A DNA stretch of 64,000 nt from Arthrobacter crystallopoietes (GTDB taxonomy: Bacteria; Actinomycetota; Actinomycetes; Actinomycetales; Micrococcaceae): contig NZ_CP018863.1 in assembly GCF_002849715.1 (NCBI RefSeq), forward strand, positions 2,108,001 to 2,172,000, given 5' to 3'. The position numbers were made by a program, and so were the translations under genes. A model generated the notes under the pieces. That model was not told the DNA's origin and did no database searches. It saw only the letters and a program-made list of their open reading frames with translations. Position 1 is the stretch's first letter; each line of letters begins with the position of its first letter. This document shows positions 1 to 8,280 of this stretch, piece after piece.

Positions 1-2
1 GC

Positions 3-725
3 GAACTGCTGCGGCCGGTCACACTGGAACTCGGCGGCAAGTCCAGTGGCATCGTGCTGCCGGACGCGGACCTGGACGCCATGTCCAGCGGACTGGTGCG
101 CTCCTGCATGCGCAACACCGGCCAGACCTGCTACATCTCCACCCGGATCCTGGCCCCCGCCGGACGCTACGACGAGGTGGTGGACATGGTGACCGCAACC
201 ATCGCCGCCGGGGTGCAGGGAGACCCCTTGGATCCTGCAACCGTCTTCGGGCCGGCAGCCACCGAATCCCAGTACCGGACCGTGCTGGAATACGTGGACG
301 CCGGCCGGGCCGAAGGCGCCCGGGCGACCACCGGTGGCCGCGCGGCACGGCTCGGCGGCGGACTCGAAGGCGGCTTCTTCGTGGAACCCACGGTCTTCGC
401 CGACGTCACACCGTCCATGCGGATCTCCCGCGAGGAAATCTTCGGCCCGGTGATCTCCGTCCTGAAGTACACGGACGTGGACGAGGCTGTCGCCTTGGCG
501 AACAACACCGAGTTCGGCCTGGGCGGCCTGGTATTCGGCACGGACCAGGACGCTGCCCTCGCCGTCGCTGACCGGATGGACACCGGCTCCGTGGGCATCA
601 ACTTCTTTGCCTCCAACCATTCCGCGCCGTTTGGCGGGCGGCACGATTCGGGTCTCGGCACGGAATACGGCATCGAAGGGCTCAACGCTTACCTCAGCTA
701 CAAATCCATCCACCGCCGGCCATAG
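3..725 (+). CDS. Aldehyde dehydrogenase, C-terminal part (cut by window edge)
   Basis: NAD(P)-dependent oxidation of an aldehyde to an acid. Translation is open from base 3 and begins inside the protein. The conserved VTLELGGKS segment is followed about 30 residues later by NTGQTC, which carries the catalytic cysteine. EEIFGPV and a C-terminal PFGG segment complete the ALDH fold. Only about 240 of the usual 470-500 residues lie in the window, so the start is upstream. It converges on the transporter gene and shares a hairpin terminator with it. The nearby MBL hydrolase and LysR regulator suggest a small catabolic locus, but the substrate cannot be read from sequence. Confidence 0.93.
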   Translation, partial: ELLRPVTLELGGKSSGIVLPDADLDAMSSGLVRSCMRNTGQTCYISTRILAPAGRYDEVVDMVTATIAAGVQGDPLDPATVFGPAATESQYRTVLEYVDAGRAEGARATTGGRAARLGGGLEGGFFVEPTVFADVTPSMRISREEIFGPVISVLKYTDVDEAVALANNTEFGLGGLVFGTDQDAALAVADRMDTGSVGINFFASNHSAPFGGRHDSGLGTEYGIEGLNAYLSYKSIHRRP

Positions 726-756
726 TCTGCCATCCTGCAGGCTCCTGCTGCCGCAC

Positions 757-793
757 GGAAATGCCCGGATGGAACCTCCACCCGGGCATTTCC
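757..793. terminator. Bidirectional hairpin between convergent genes
   Basis: Perfect 12-bp stem (757-768 pairs with 782-793) around a 13-nt loop, lying between the convergent aldehyde dehydrogenase and MFS genes. It can serve both strands. Confidence 0.75.
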
Positions 794-822
794 TTATCTA
801 GATGTCGGCGGTATGTTCCGCG

Positions 823-2166
823 TCAGTCGAGGTTGACCTTGGTGCCTTCCGGCGTGGCGCGGACGGCAATGGTGCCGGCGAGGATGACGGCGATCCAGAA
901 CGCTCCGACCAGCCAGATGCTGCCGTTGCCCGCGATCATCAGGCCGGTGGCGATCATCGGGGTGAAGCCGGCGCCGAGCACCGAAGCGCCCTGGTAGGAC
1001 AGCGAGGCTCCGGTGTAGCGCATGCGGGTGGGGAACTGCTCGGCGATGTAGGCGCCGATGGGGCCGAAGAGCGCGCCCTGGACGATGCCGTTGCCGACCA
1101 CGATGGCGATGGCGAAGCCCCACAGCGTGCCGTTGCTCAGCAGCATCAGCAGCGGGTAGGCCAGCACAATGCCGGTGATGCCTGCAACGGTGAGGACCTT
1201 GCGGCGGCCGATCCGGTCACTGAGCCGCGCAGTGTAGAAGCACATGATCAGGGTGAGGACGGCGCCTGCCGCCTTCCAATTGAGTACGCCGGAACGGTCC
1301 ACCCCGTTGCCGACGGCGATGGAAACGCCCCACACGGTCAGGATGCCCTGGCAGGCGTAGAAGCTCATGGTGGCGATCAGGGCAACAACGACGGCGCGGG
1401 GATGGTTTCGCAGCACGTCGAAGAGCGGCATGCGCTTTTTCTCGCCGGCTTCCTGCAGCTTCTGGAACATCGGCGTTTCAGCAACCTTGAGCCGAATGAT
1501 CATGCCGACGGCGATCAGCACCGCGCTGAGCAGGAACGGAATGCGCCAGCCCCACTGCAGGAACGCATCGCCGGTCAGGGCGGACGTCAGCGAAACCACC
1601 AAGGTGGCCAGCACGGCACCGGCGGGTCCACCGGCGGTGGCGAAGGAAGTGGCCAGGCCGCGCTTCTTCTGTGGTGCGGACTCCAGTGCCATCAAGGCCG
1701 CGCCGCCCCATTCGCCGCCCACGGCAATGCCCTGGATGACGCGCAGGGTCACCAGCAGGACCGGCGCAAGGATTCCGATCACTGCGGTGGTGGGCAGCAG
1801 GCCGATGAGGACCGTCGAAGCGCCCATCAGCAGCATGGACAGCACAAGCATTTTCTTGCGCCCGAGCTTGTCGCCGAAGTGGCCGAAGACGATGCCGCCG
1901 AGCGGACGCGCCAGGTAGCCTGCGGCCAGCGTCGCGAAGGAGGCGAACAGGCCGAAGGCGGGGCTGAGGTTGGCGAAGAAAACGGTATTGAAGACGATGC
2001 TGGCTGCGGTCGCGTACAGGATGAAGTCGTAGTACTCGATGGCGCTGCCGATGAAGCTGGATGCCAGGATCCGGCGCATGTCCTTCGTGTTCAAGGACTC
2101 GGAGCCGGACTGGTGCTGCGGTGCGGACGGTGCGGACTGCGTAACGGTCTTCAGTGACTCGGACAC
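823..2166 (-). CDS. MFS transporter, metabolite:H+ symporter type
   Basis: Inner-membrane secondary transporter with about 12 hydrophobic segments. The RPLGGIVFGHFGDKLGRKK loop after helix 2-3 and RVIQGIAVGGEWGGA are typical of the metabolite:H+ symporter family (ProP/ShiA/KgtP-like), which moves organic acids or osmolytes. Start choice: an ATG at 2211 is in frame but has no ribosome site. A GTG at 2166 sits just after a strong AGGAGG, giving a protein of 447 residues. The MBL hydrolase gene ends 62 bp upstream and the two are probably co-transcribed. The substrate is unknown; the neighbouring ALDH and hydrolase suggest uptake of a compound that they degrade. Confidence 0.9.
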   Translation of the reverse strand: MSESLKTVTQSAPSAPQHQSGSESLNTKDMRRILASSFIGSAIEYYDFILYATAASIVFNTVFFANLSPAFGLFASFATLAAGYLARPLGGIVFGHFGDKLGRKKMLVLSMLLMGASTVLIGLLPTTAVIGILAPVLLVTLRVIQGIAVGGEWGGAALMALESAPQKKRGLATSFATAGGPAGAVLATLVVSLTSALTGDAFLQWGWRIPFLLSAVLIAVGMIIRLKVAETPMFQKLQEAGEKKRMPLFDVLRNHPRAVVVALIATMSFYACQGILTVWGVSIAVGNGVDRSGVLNWKAAGAVLTLIMCFYTARLSDRIGRRKVLTVAGITGIVLAYPLLMLLSNGTLWGFAIAIVVGNGIVQGALFGPIGAYIAEQFPTRMRYTGASLSYQGASVLGAGFTPMIATGLMIAGNGSIWLVGAFWIAVILAGTIAVRATPEGTKVNLD

Positions 2167-2228
2167 AATTCCTCCTGATGATGAGGTCGAGGTATCTGGG
2201 GAGGGGTTCATGGATGGAGCGCTGGTAT

Positions 2229-3254
2229 TCAGCGGGACGGGCGGAGCTCGATGTGTTCGAGGTCTGCCGGTACGTGGAAGGTGCCGTGGAAATGTTCCGC
2301 GGCCTGCTTCCAGACGGAATCGCCGGCCATGCCGGGAACGAGGTGGTGCAGGGCCAGTTGCTTCACGCCGGCCTCGCTGGCGACCTTCGCGGCGTCGCGG
2401 ACGCTGGTGTGCGACTTGTAGTGGTGGTCCCTGGCCGCGCGGGAGCCTTCGTCCGTCTTATCCGCGTACATAGCCTCGACAAAATCGAAGTCGATCGCCT
2501 CGTGCAGCAGCAGATCGGTGTCCTGCGCCAGCGTGACCATGTTCTGCGTGTAGGTGGTGTCGCCCGAGAACGTCACCGAGCCCTCCGCGGTATCGAAGCG
2601 GAACCCGAAGGCCGGTGCCACCGGCGGGTGCTCCACCAGGATGGCCGACACCTTGACGAGGTCGTCTTCGTAGATCACGAACGGATCCATGGCCGGCGTC
2701 GGGTTCTCATTCGCGTGGTAGCCGATGCCATCCGGAATCTCGATATCGGAGGCTTCGAACAGCTCGAACGGGGACGGGCGCAGGCTGTCGATGATCCTGT
2801 CGTTGAGGTCCGTGGCATGCGCGTACATCAGCTGCTCGAACATTTCGCGGGTTCCCGGCGTCGGGCAGTGCGGGGCCACCGGGACGGGCTCAACCGTGGC
2901 CCGCGGCGAGGTGTACGGCAACATGCCGCGGTTGCCAGGACCGATGATCCGGACCGGATCGTTGCGCCGGTCGAGAAGGTCGTACAGCCCGAAAATCGCA
3001 AGACTGGCCAGATCCACAGTGTGGTCGGAATGCAGGTGGGTGAGGAAGATGCCGCGCAGGTTGGCCAGCTTCAGGCCGGCCTGGCTCAGCCGGCGTCCAA
3101 CACCGTGTCCGCAGTCCACCAGGTAGAAGGAATCCCCGACGACGACGGCGGTGGCGATTCCGGTCCGGTTGTTCTCCTCAGCGGGCGTCCACCACCGGGG
3201 GCCGCCGGCCGTGCCGAGGGTGACGATGCGGGGCTTGAGGTTCGACGCGGTCAT
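2229..3254 (-). CDS. MBL-fold (RNase Z-like) metallo-hydrolase
   Basis: 341 residues. The metal-binding motif HLHSDH lies near residue 74. A second conserved Asp lies in FSGDTTY, and a later HH pair sits near the C terminus, all as in the RNase Z/arylsulfatase-like branch of metallo-beta-lactamase-fold hydrolases. The N-terminal VTLGTAGG strand fits the same branch. No signal peptide, so cytosolic. GAGGAG lies 5 nt before the ATG. It is the first gene of a probable operon with the MFS transporter and is divergent from the LysR gene, which is the likely regulator. A ring-opening or ester-hydrolysing role is possible, but the substrate is not inferable. Confidence 0.85.
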   Translation of the reverse strand: MTASNLKPRIVTLGTAGGPRWWTPAEENNRTGIATAVVVGDSFYLVDCGHGVGRRLSQAGLKLANLRGIFLTHLHSDHTVDLASLAIFGLYDLLDRRNDPVRIIGPGNRGMLPYTSPRATVEPVPVAPHCPTPGTREMFEQLMYAHATDLNDRIIDSLRPSPFELFEASDIEIPDGIGYHANENPTPAMDPFVIYEDDLVKVSAILVEHPPVAPAFGFRFDTAEGSVTFSGDTTYTQNMVTLAQDTDLLLHEAIDFDFVEAMYADKTDEGSRAARDHHYKSHTSVRDAAKVASEAGVKQLALHHLVPGMAGDSVWKQAAEHFHGTFHVPADLEHIELRPSR

Positions 3255-3304
3255 GAATGCTCCTCGAAATGAAGATCGTTGATTTCTTCAAGTGTGGCTC
3301 CAAT

Positions 3305-3321
3305 CACATAATGTGTATAGT
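3305..3321. promoter_or_regulatory. Palindrome and -10-like box between divergent MBL and LysR genes
   Basis: CACAT-A-ATGTG (3305-3315) is a perfect short inverted repeat. It is followed directly by TATAGT (3316-3321), a -10-like hexamer oriented towards the LysR gene. The 100-bp divergent intergenic space is where a LysR-type autoregulator would be expected to bind; the function is inferred. Confidence 0.4.
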
Positions 3322-3354
3322 CAATCAATTTGATGGAGTTCATAAGGGGAGTTG

Positions 3355-4275
3355 ATGGCTGAGTTCACCATCCGCCAGTTGCAGTACTTCGTTGCCGTGC
3401 TGGACCATGGTTCCGTCACGGCGGCCGCGAAGGAATCGAATATCTCGCAGGCCGCGGCGTCCATGGCCATCGCCCAACTGGAGCACGCGGTAGGTGTTGA
3501 TCTGCTGATCCGGACCCGCGCGAAGAAAGTCGTGGCAACGCCGGCAGGATTGGAGCTCGCGGCGAGGGCCAGACACATCCTGAGCATGATCGGTGACATC
3601 GAAGGTGCCGTTGCCGGCGGCTTCGACGAAATGCGGGGGGCGTTGCGTACGGGCTGCAGCCCCACCCTGTCCCCGCGCTTGCTGCCTGGCCTGGTGGACT
3701 ATTTCAGCAGCGAGTATCCGGCAGTGGACGTCTCATTCCGTGAGGCCAGCGCTGCCGAGTTGCAGCAGGACGTCCTGGAGGGGCGGATCGATCTTGCCCT
3801 GATCTACTCGCTGCAGGCAGTCGACGGCGTGGAGCTGGCGGAAATCGCCCGGGTGCAGCCACACCTGATGCTGTCGGCAACGCACCCGCTGGCAGGCCAG
3901 GAATCCATTACCTTCGCCCAGGTGCGCGATGAGTGGGCCATCCTGCATGACGTGCCGCCCACCATCGAAAGGGTGACCGGCATGATGCGCGCCACCGGCG
4001 TCGAGCCAAAGCTCCGCTGGCCCAGCACGGACATGGAAACCATCCGCTCCCTCGTTGCCCGCGGCCTTGGCTATTCCATGGTCAACACCCGCCCGGTAAA
4101 CGACACAACGGGGGACGGGCTCAAGGTCGCCTATGTTCCGCTGGCCGACGAGTTGCCGCCCAACTCCGTGGTGGCGGCGCTGCCGCCGGGGACCCGCGTC
4201 CCGAGGCGGGTCAAAGAGGCGATCCGGTTCCTCCGCGAGGCCGCGACGGCTCCGCCCGCCGGCACCTCTCAGTAG
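3355..4275 (+). CDS. LysR-family transcriptional regulator
   Basis: 306 residues. An N-terminal winged helix-turn-helix (FTIRQLQYFVAVLDHGSVTA, then SQAAASMAIAQLE) is followed by a periplasmic-binding-like effector domain (from about residue 90). Start: ATG at 3355 is preferred over TTG at 3352 because GGGGAG then lies at a workable distance. The gene is divergent from the MBL-MFS pair and probably controls it, with an aromatic or organic-acid inducer as is usual for the family. The toxin-antitoxin operator begins at its stop codon. Confidence 0.92.
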   Translation: MAEFTIRQLQYFVAVLDHGSVTAAAKESNISQAAASMAIAQLEHAVGVDLLIRTRAKKVVATPAGLELAARARHILSMIGDIEGAVAGGFDEMRGALRTGCSPTLSPRLLPGLVDYFSSEYPAVDVSFREASAAELQQDVLEGRIDLALIYSLQAVDGVELAEIARVQPHLMLSATHPLAGQESITFAQVRDEWAILHDVPPTIERVTGMMRATGVEPKLRWPSTDMETIRSLVARGLGYSMVNTRPVNDTTGDGLKVAYVPLADELPPNSVVAALPPGTRVPRRVKEAIRFLREAATAPPAGTSQ

Positions 4276-4298
4276 TAGTACAATATCCAGTACCACTA
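4273..4298 (+). promoter_or_regulatory. Probable YefM-YoeB operator and -10 box
   Basis: Imperfect palindrome TAGTAGTAC (4273-4281) and GTACCACTA (4290-4298), 8 of 9 positions matching, separated by 8 bp. TACAAT (4279-4284) inside it looks like a -10 box. AGGAGG follows immediately. YefM antitoxins repress their own operon by binding palindromes that overlap the promoter, so this is the expected place. Confidence 0.55.
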
Positions 4299-4307
4299 GG
4301 AGGAATC

Positions 4308-4553
4308 ATGGCCATAACCGCATCGGAAGCACGCGCGCGCCTCTTTCCCCTGATCGAACAGGTCAACGAGGACCATGCCCCCGTTGAAATCGTGTCGAAA
4401 AAGGGCAGCGCAGTGCTCATGTCGCTTGAAGATTACGAGGCCTTGCAGGAGACGGCATACCTGCTGCGTACCCCCGCAAACGCCGCCCGCCTTACCGAAA
4501 GCATTGCCCAGCATCGGGCCGGAAAAGCAGCAGCCAGGCAGCTCGCCGAGTGA
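4308..4553 (+). CDS. yefM: Antitoxin of the YefM/Phd family
   Basis: 81 residues. The N-terminal DNA-binding fold starts MAITASEARARLFPLIEQVN. The core includes VEIVSKKGSAVLMSLEDYEA, which is diagnostic of YefM/Phd. The acidic, flexible C-terminal part normally wraps the toxin active site. TAGGAGG lies 5 nt before the ATG. The toxin gene overlaps the stop codon by 4 bp (GTGA), so the two are translationally coupled. It should neutralise YoeB and repress the operon. Confidence 0.93.
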   Translation: MAITASEARARLFPLIEQVNEDHAPVEIVSKKGSAVLMSLEDYEALQETAYLLRTPANAARLTESIAQHRAGKAAARQLAE

Positions 4554-4804
4554 ATGTGCTGTTTACCGACATCGGTTGGCAGGATTACCAATACTGGCTC
4601 GCAACGGACAGGGCCATCCTGAAGCGCATCAACCGGCTAATTGAGGAATGCCGGCGCACTCCGTTCGAGGGCATTGGCAAGCCGGAAGCGCTTAAGCACC
4701 AACTGGCGGGATACTGGTCACGCCGGATCACCGAAGAACACAGGCTGGTCTACGCCGTGGAGGAGAACCAGTTAGTGGTCATCGCCGCCCGCCATCACTA
4801 CTGA
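4550..4804 (+). CDS. yoeB: YoeB-type mRNA interferase toxin
   Basis: 84 residues, exactly the usual YoeB length. It contains the WQDYQYWLATD N-terminal block, a central Glu (GKPEALKHQLAGYWSRRI), the SRRITEEHRLVY strand and the C-terminal HHY that carries the catalytic His-Tyr pair. YoeB is a RelE-fold RNase that cleaves ribosome-bound mRNA near start codons. The GTG start overlaps the antitoxin stop. All key residues are present, so the toxin looks intact. Confidence 0.94.
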   Translation: MNVLFTDIGWQDYQYWLATDRAILKRINRLIEECRRTPFEGIGKPEALKHQLAGYWSRRITEEHRLVYAVEENQLVVIAARHHY

Positions 4805-4853
4805 CAGGCTTCTCCGACGGGATTCGTCCGCGCGGCGCAGATAGAGTTGAGCG

Positions 4854-5162
4854 GTGCCTTCCTTCCGAGCCCAGCTCAACATCACTGGCCTGCACCCCGG
4901 ACACGTCCCCGAGCAGGTGATGGAGGCCGCCGTCGACGCCATTGGCTCTGCCCACGTGGTGGAAGCGAACCAGCTCGACGTCGTTGCCGGGGTCCCGCGG
5001 ATCACTGTGCGTTTCACAGTGGAGCCAAATGCGTACGACGCCGAAAACCGCCAGGCGCTGCAGGCCGCCGCCAACATGCGCCATGCCGTCGAGCAGGTGG
5101 CCATCACTGAGAGGCTCGCCGTCCTGCGCCGTAGCCGCGGAAAGTGGCAGACACTGCGCTGA
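4854..5162 (+). CDS. Small hypothetical protein
   Basis: 102 residues from a GTG start; no recognised family. The composition is a normal soluble alpha/beta mix (for example VAGVPRITVRFTVEPNAYDA), with no signal peptide or membrane segment. The ribosome site is weak (TTGAG). The GC-rich codon use matches the chromosome. It lies 49 bp downstream of yoeB and converges on the alpha/beta hydrolase. Role unknown. Confidence 0.6.
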   Translation: MPSFRAQLNITGLHPGHVPEQVMEAAVDAIGSAHVVEANQLDVVAGVPRITVRFTVEPNAYDAENRQALQAAANMRHAVEQVAITERLAVLRRSRGKWQTLR

Positions 5163-5202
5163 TTCGGTGTGCCCGTCGCGGAGCCAGCGGCCCTGCGGAG
5201 CG

Positions 5203-6099
5203 CTACCGGAGGTCCGCCACCAGCTGACTGACAGTCGCTACGAGCTGGTCCAGCCCGGGTTGCTCGATCGGGAAATGCCCCGCGTTCTCCAACCTCACGA
5301 TCTGCTTGGGCGCCGCGATACGCTCGAAAAACGGCTCGCTGATCCCTTGCGGGGTCCACCGGTCCTCGGCAGGATGCACCATCAGGACCCGGCCTGAGCT
5401 GAAATCCTCCGGTTCAACATCGGGTTGCCATTCCAAAAAGCTGCGCATCCAACCCAGGGACATCACACCACCGCCGCCGTTGGGGTCCCGGAGGACGGTA
5501 CGCACCAGCCCGGGATCATTGCTGATGTGGCGCATGTCGGCAAGCCAGCGGATGGGGACCCGCACCCTCGCCAAGGGTCCGGCCAGGAGCCGGAGGGCAG
5601 GGCCGGCAACCTTCCCCAGCACCGGATGCCACGTCAGCCGTGCCCGGACCCTATCGTCCCGGGGATCCAGCAAGCACGTCACTACCAGGGCGGCGGCGAG
5701 CGAGGTGGCGGCTGCCGTTTCGAAAGCGAGCAGCCCGCCCATGCTGGCTCCCATCAGGACCAGCGGACGGTCGTCGGATTCGGCGCGCACGAAGTCCTGG
5801 GCGAACTGCTGCCAATGTCCGTACCGGATGCCTGCCGGATCGGGTGACCGGGTGAGGCCGTAGCCCGGAAGATCCGGAACGCTCACATAGGTTCCCAATG
5901 TTGCCAGATGTTCTGCGAAGGGACGCATGGCCGCGGCGTTGCCGCCGGCACCGTGGAAGAGCACCAACCGTACCGGGGCATCCGGGGTGCCGATGCGCTC
6001 AACATGGACATCCATGTCACGCCAACGCCACCACGTGTTCTCGCTCGCTTCGGCAGGTCCTGCGGGACGTTGGACGAAAGTACCGTAGTTGCTGGTCAT
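5203..6099 (-). CDS. Alpha/beta hydrolase
   Basis: 298 residues. The oxyanion-hole segment is LVLFHGAGGNAAAM. The nucleophile elbow GASMGG carries the catalytic Ser, the likely acid is the Asp in HPAEDRWTP, and the likely His is in AGHFPIEQPG. The triad is therefore complete. No signal peptide. The substrate (ester, lactone or similar) cannot be deduced. It is transcribed away from the TspO-like gene's 3' end with a 45-bp gap and could be the last gene of the DedA/TspO-like transcript. Confidence 0.88.
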   Translation of the reverse strand: MTSNYGTFVQRPAGPAEASENTWWRWRDMDVHVERIGTPDAPVRLVLFHGAGGNAAAMRPFAEHLATLGTYVSVPDLPGYGLTRSPDPAGIRYGHWQQFAQDFVRAESDDRPLVLMGASMGGLLAFETAAATSLAAALVVTCLLDPRDDRVRARLTWHPVLGKVAGPALRLLAGPLARVRVPIRWLADMRHISNDPGLVRTVLRDPNGGGGVMSLGWMRSFLEWQPDVEPEDFSSGRVLMVHPAEDRWTPQGISEPFFERIAAPKQIVRLENAGHFPIEQPGLDQLVATVSQLVADLR

Positions 6100-6144
6100 G
6101 CTGGTTCCCCTTGGAAGCCGCGGTCCGCCGTCGTTGTTTGGATT

Positions 6145-7059
6145 TCAGATCTCCGGAACGTAGCCGCGGCGAAAGGCCCGGCGCTCCTCGTGCCCCACCC
6201 GGAACCGGCGCGACGTCCCGCAGACCAGCACAAAGAAGAAACCGAATCCGGCCGCGATGACCACCGGCACGGAGCCCGGATCACCCAGGAGCCGGGACAC
6301 GGCGATCCAGCCCAGCCCCCAGCACAAGGCGACGACGGCGGACATCCGGCCACGACCGGTCATCGCCACTACCGCTCCGGCGAAGGAGACCACGCCGAGG
6401 GCGATGACCGCCCAGACATCGGCGCCCCAGCCGAACAGGTCGATGCCGCGCAGGGTGAGCCAACTGGCCGCGTTGGCGCCGGCTGCCACCAGAATCCAGC
6501 CGGTGTACAGCCCCACGGGAGCATCTGCAAGGAGCGCTTCCACCAGGGACTTGGCCGGATACCGGGTCAGGACGTAGACCGCGGCCAGCAACACGGCCAG
6601 CAGCAGGATCATGACCATCAGGCTCAACCCCACATTCGAGGCCTGCGCGCTCAGGATCCAGCAGGCGTTGAGGACCAGCGAGGCGGCCAGCAGCCAGCCG
6701 GCCGCGCGCTGCCTCGGGGTGCGACGCTGCGAAGGCCACCACTGGAAGATGGTGTAGCCGACCAGCCCCACGTAGATCGCCGACCAGATGCTGAATGCGC
6801 CCGAAGCCGGGGCCAGCAGCGTGAAGTCCGGGGCGAACGCGCCGCCGGCCGTGTCCTTGATGGCGGTGCCGCCCAGCAGGCCGGCACCGCGCGCCCCGAT
6901 CAGCAGCGCGAACACCAGGCTGGCACTGACCGCGAGTTGGCGTGCCAGATCGGTGGCGAGGATCGTCCGGGTCTTGTGGAGGTAGGGTTTTACGGCGTCC
7001 ATAACGGATTGGATCGAAGCGGGGTGTTCACTCCTGCTACTCCTCGATGTCGACGACAC
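6145..7059 (-). CDS. TspO/MBR-like tryptophan-rich membrane protein
   Basis: About 304 residues, or 285 if the in-frame ATG at 7002 is the start. The longer form overlaps the upstream DedA gene by 23 bp. There are several hydrophobic helices. Segments such as FSIWSAIYVGLVGYTIFQWW, LNACWIL and GLYTGWILVAAGANAASWL resemble the aromatic-rich helices of TspO/MBR sensory proteins, but the protein is about twice the length of classical TspO. Probably an integral membrane protein that may bind tetrapyrroles or hydrophobic ligands; that function is inferred from weak similarity. Confidence 0.6.
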   Translation of the reverse strand: MSSTSRSSRSEHPASIQSVMDAVKPYLHKTRTILATDLARQLAVSASLVFALLIGARGAGLLGGTAIKDTAGGAFAPDFTLLAPASGAFSIWSAIYVGLVGYTIFQWWPSQRRTPRQRAAGWLLAASLVLNACWILSAQASNVGLSLMVMILLLAVLLAAVYVLTRYPAKSLVEALLADAPVGLYTGWILVAAGANAASWLTLRGIDLFGWGADVWAVIALGVVSFAGAVVAMTGRGRMSAVVALCWGLGWIAVSRLLGDPGSVPVVIAAGFGFFFVLVCGTSRRFRVGHEERRAFRRGYVPEI

Positions 7060-7660
7060 CCCCGAGCACCGGCGCCGGCTGGCTGCGGCGGCGCAGGCTG
7101 ATGACGGCAGCTATTGCCGTGCCCACCAGTATGCCAATCACCGTACCCAAAACAAGATTCACCCAGAACGGCAGATCCGTGGCGAGCCCGGTGGCAAGCC
7201 CCAGCCCGGTCATCCACAACGCCCAGATGGTGGAGCCCGTGGCGGACAGAACCAGGAAGTTGTTCAGCGGGACATCCGCCAGTCCCGCTGCCGCGACGGA
7301 CGCGGTCCGGCCGCCGGGGATAAAGCGCGCGGCGACAATGGCGGCATAAGTGGAGGACCGGCCGGCCTTCTCCAGCGCCTGGGTCACGGCGCGGTCCACC
7401 TTGCGGCCCCACCGGTAGCGGTTGAGCAACGTGTTGACGCCGCCGCGGAAGAGCAGGAACAGCAGCACGTCCCCGGCCATGCTGCCGGCAAACGCGGTCA
7501 GCACCACCAGCGGGAGGATGAGCTCGCCGTGGGCCAGCAGCGTGCCGCCGCCGATGACCATGATTTCCGACGGCGCGGCAGGCATGGGGGCATCCAGAAC
7601 GACCATCAGCAAGGTCATCGGATAATACAGCCATTGCCACGGCCCTTCGGGGATTTCCAC
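7037..7660 (-). CDS. DedA-family membrane protein
   Basis: 207 residues with four to five membrane segments. PMPAAPSEIMVIGGGTLLA is the DedA re-entrant-loop region with its conserved Pro and Glu. GDVLLFLLFRGG and VAARFIPGGRT (conserved Arg and Gly) are the second diagnostic block. DedA proteins of the SNARE-associated superfamily are linked to lipid-carrier flipping and membrane homeostasis. The gene is divergent from the macrodomain gene with a 46-bp gap. Confidence 0.9.
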   Translation of the reverse strand: MEIPEGPWQWLYYPMTLLMVVLDAPMPAAPSEIMVIGGGTLLAHGELILPLVVLTAFAGSMAGDVLLFLLFRGGVNTLLNRYRWGRKVDRAVTQALEKAGRSSTYAAIVAARFIPGGRTASVAAAGLADVPLNNFLVLSATGSTIWALWMTGLGLATGLATDLPFWVNLVLGTVIGILVGTAIAAVISLRRRSQPAPVLGGVVDIEE

Positions 7661-7706
7661 CTCCCCAATCTACCGGCAATAGCTCGCCGATGGCAGAGTA
7701 CAAAGT

Positions 7707-8228
7707 ATGGAGATAAGGATTCTCGAAGGTGACATCACGCGCCGCGAGGTGGACGCGATAGTCAACGCGGCGAACTCGAGCCTGCTGGGCGGGGGAGGAG
7801 TGGACGGCGCGATCCACCGCGCCGCCGGTCCCGAGCTGCTGGCCGCCTGCCGGGAACTGCGGTCCTCGCAGCTGCCCGACGGTCTGCCGGTCGGTTCCGC
7901 CGTCGCAACCGAGGCCTTCCGGCTGCCCGCCCGCTGGGTCATCCACACCGTCGGCCCCAACCTGCACGCCGGCCAGAACGATCCGGCTCTGCTGGCCTCC
8001 TGCTTCAGCGAAAGCCTCCGGGTGGCCGATGAGCTGGGCGCACGATCCGTGGCCTTTCCTGCGATCAGCGCCGGGGTCTACGGCTGGGACGGCGGCAGCG
8101 TCGCCCTGGCCGGGCTGGGTGAGGCGATGAAGTACGACGGCGGCGTGCAGCTGATCGAATTCGTGCTGTTCTCTGCCGGGTTGGCCGAGACCTTTCGTGG
8201 CGTCCACCGGAGTCTGCTGGGCCAATAG
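7707..8228 (+). CDS. Macrodomain protein, O-acetyl-ADP-ribose deacetylase type
   Basis: 173 residues, a single macro domain. DITRREVDAIVNAANSSLLG, then GGGGVDGAIHRAAG, is the ADP-ribose binding signature (the Asn and GGGGVD loop match the YmdB/MacroD type). FPAISAGVYGWD is the second ligand loop. These enzymes hydrolyse O-acetyl-ADP-ribose or remove mono-ADP-ribose from proteins. It converges on an FRG-domain gene 52 bp away; whether the two act together is unknown. Confidence 0.92.
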   Translation: MEIRILEGDITRREVDAIVNAANSSLLGGGGVDGAIHRAAGPELLAACRELRSSQLPDGLPVGSAVATEAFRLPARWVIHTVGPNLHAGQNDPALLASCFSESLRVADELGARSVAFPAISAGVYGWDGGSVALAGLGEAMKYDGGVQLIEFVLFSAGLAETFRGVHRSLLGQ

Positions 8229-8280
8229 CGCTCGCCTTGACCAGCGGCGCTCGCCGTGGGACTCCGGCGCGGCCGCTTCC

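Noticed and set aside
802..2157. 451-residue open frame opposite the MFS gene
   Set aside because: Shadow frame with Asp/Gln/His/Gly-rich composition; the opposite strand has clear transporter motifs.
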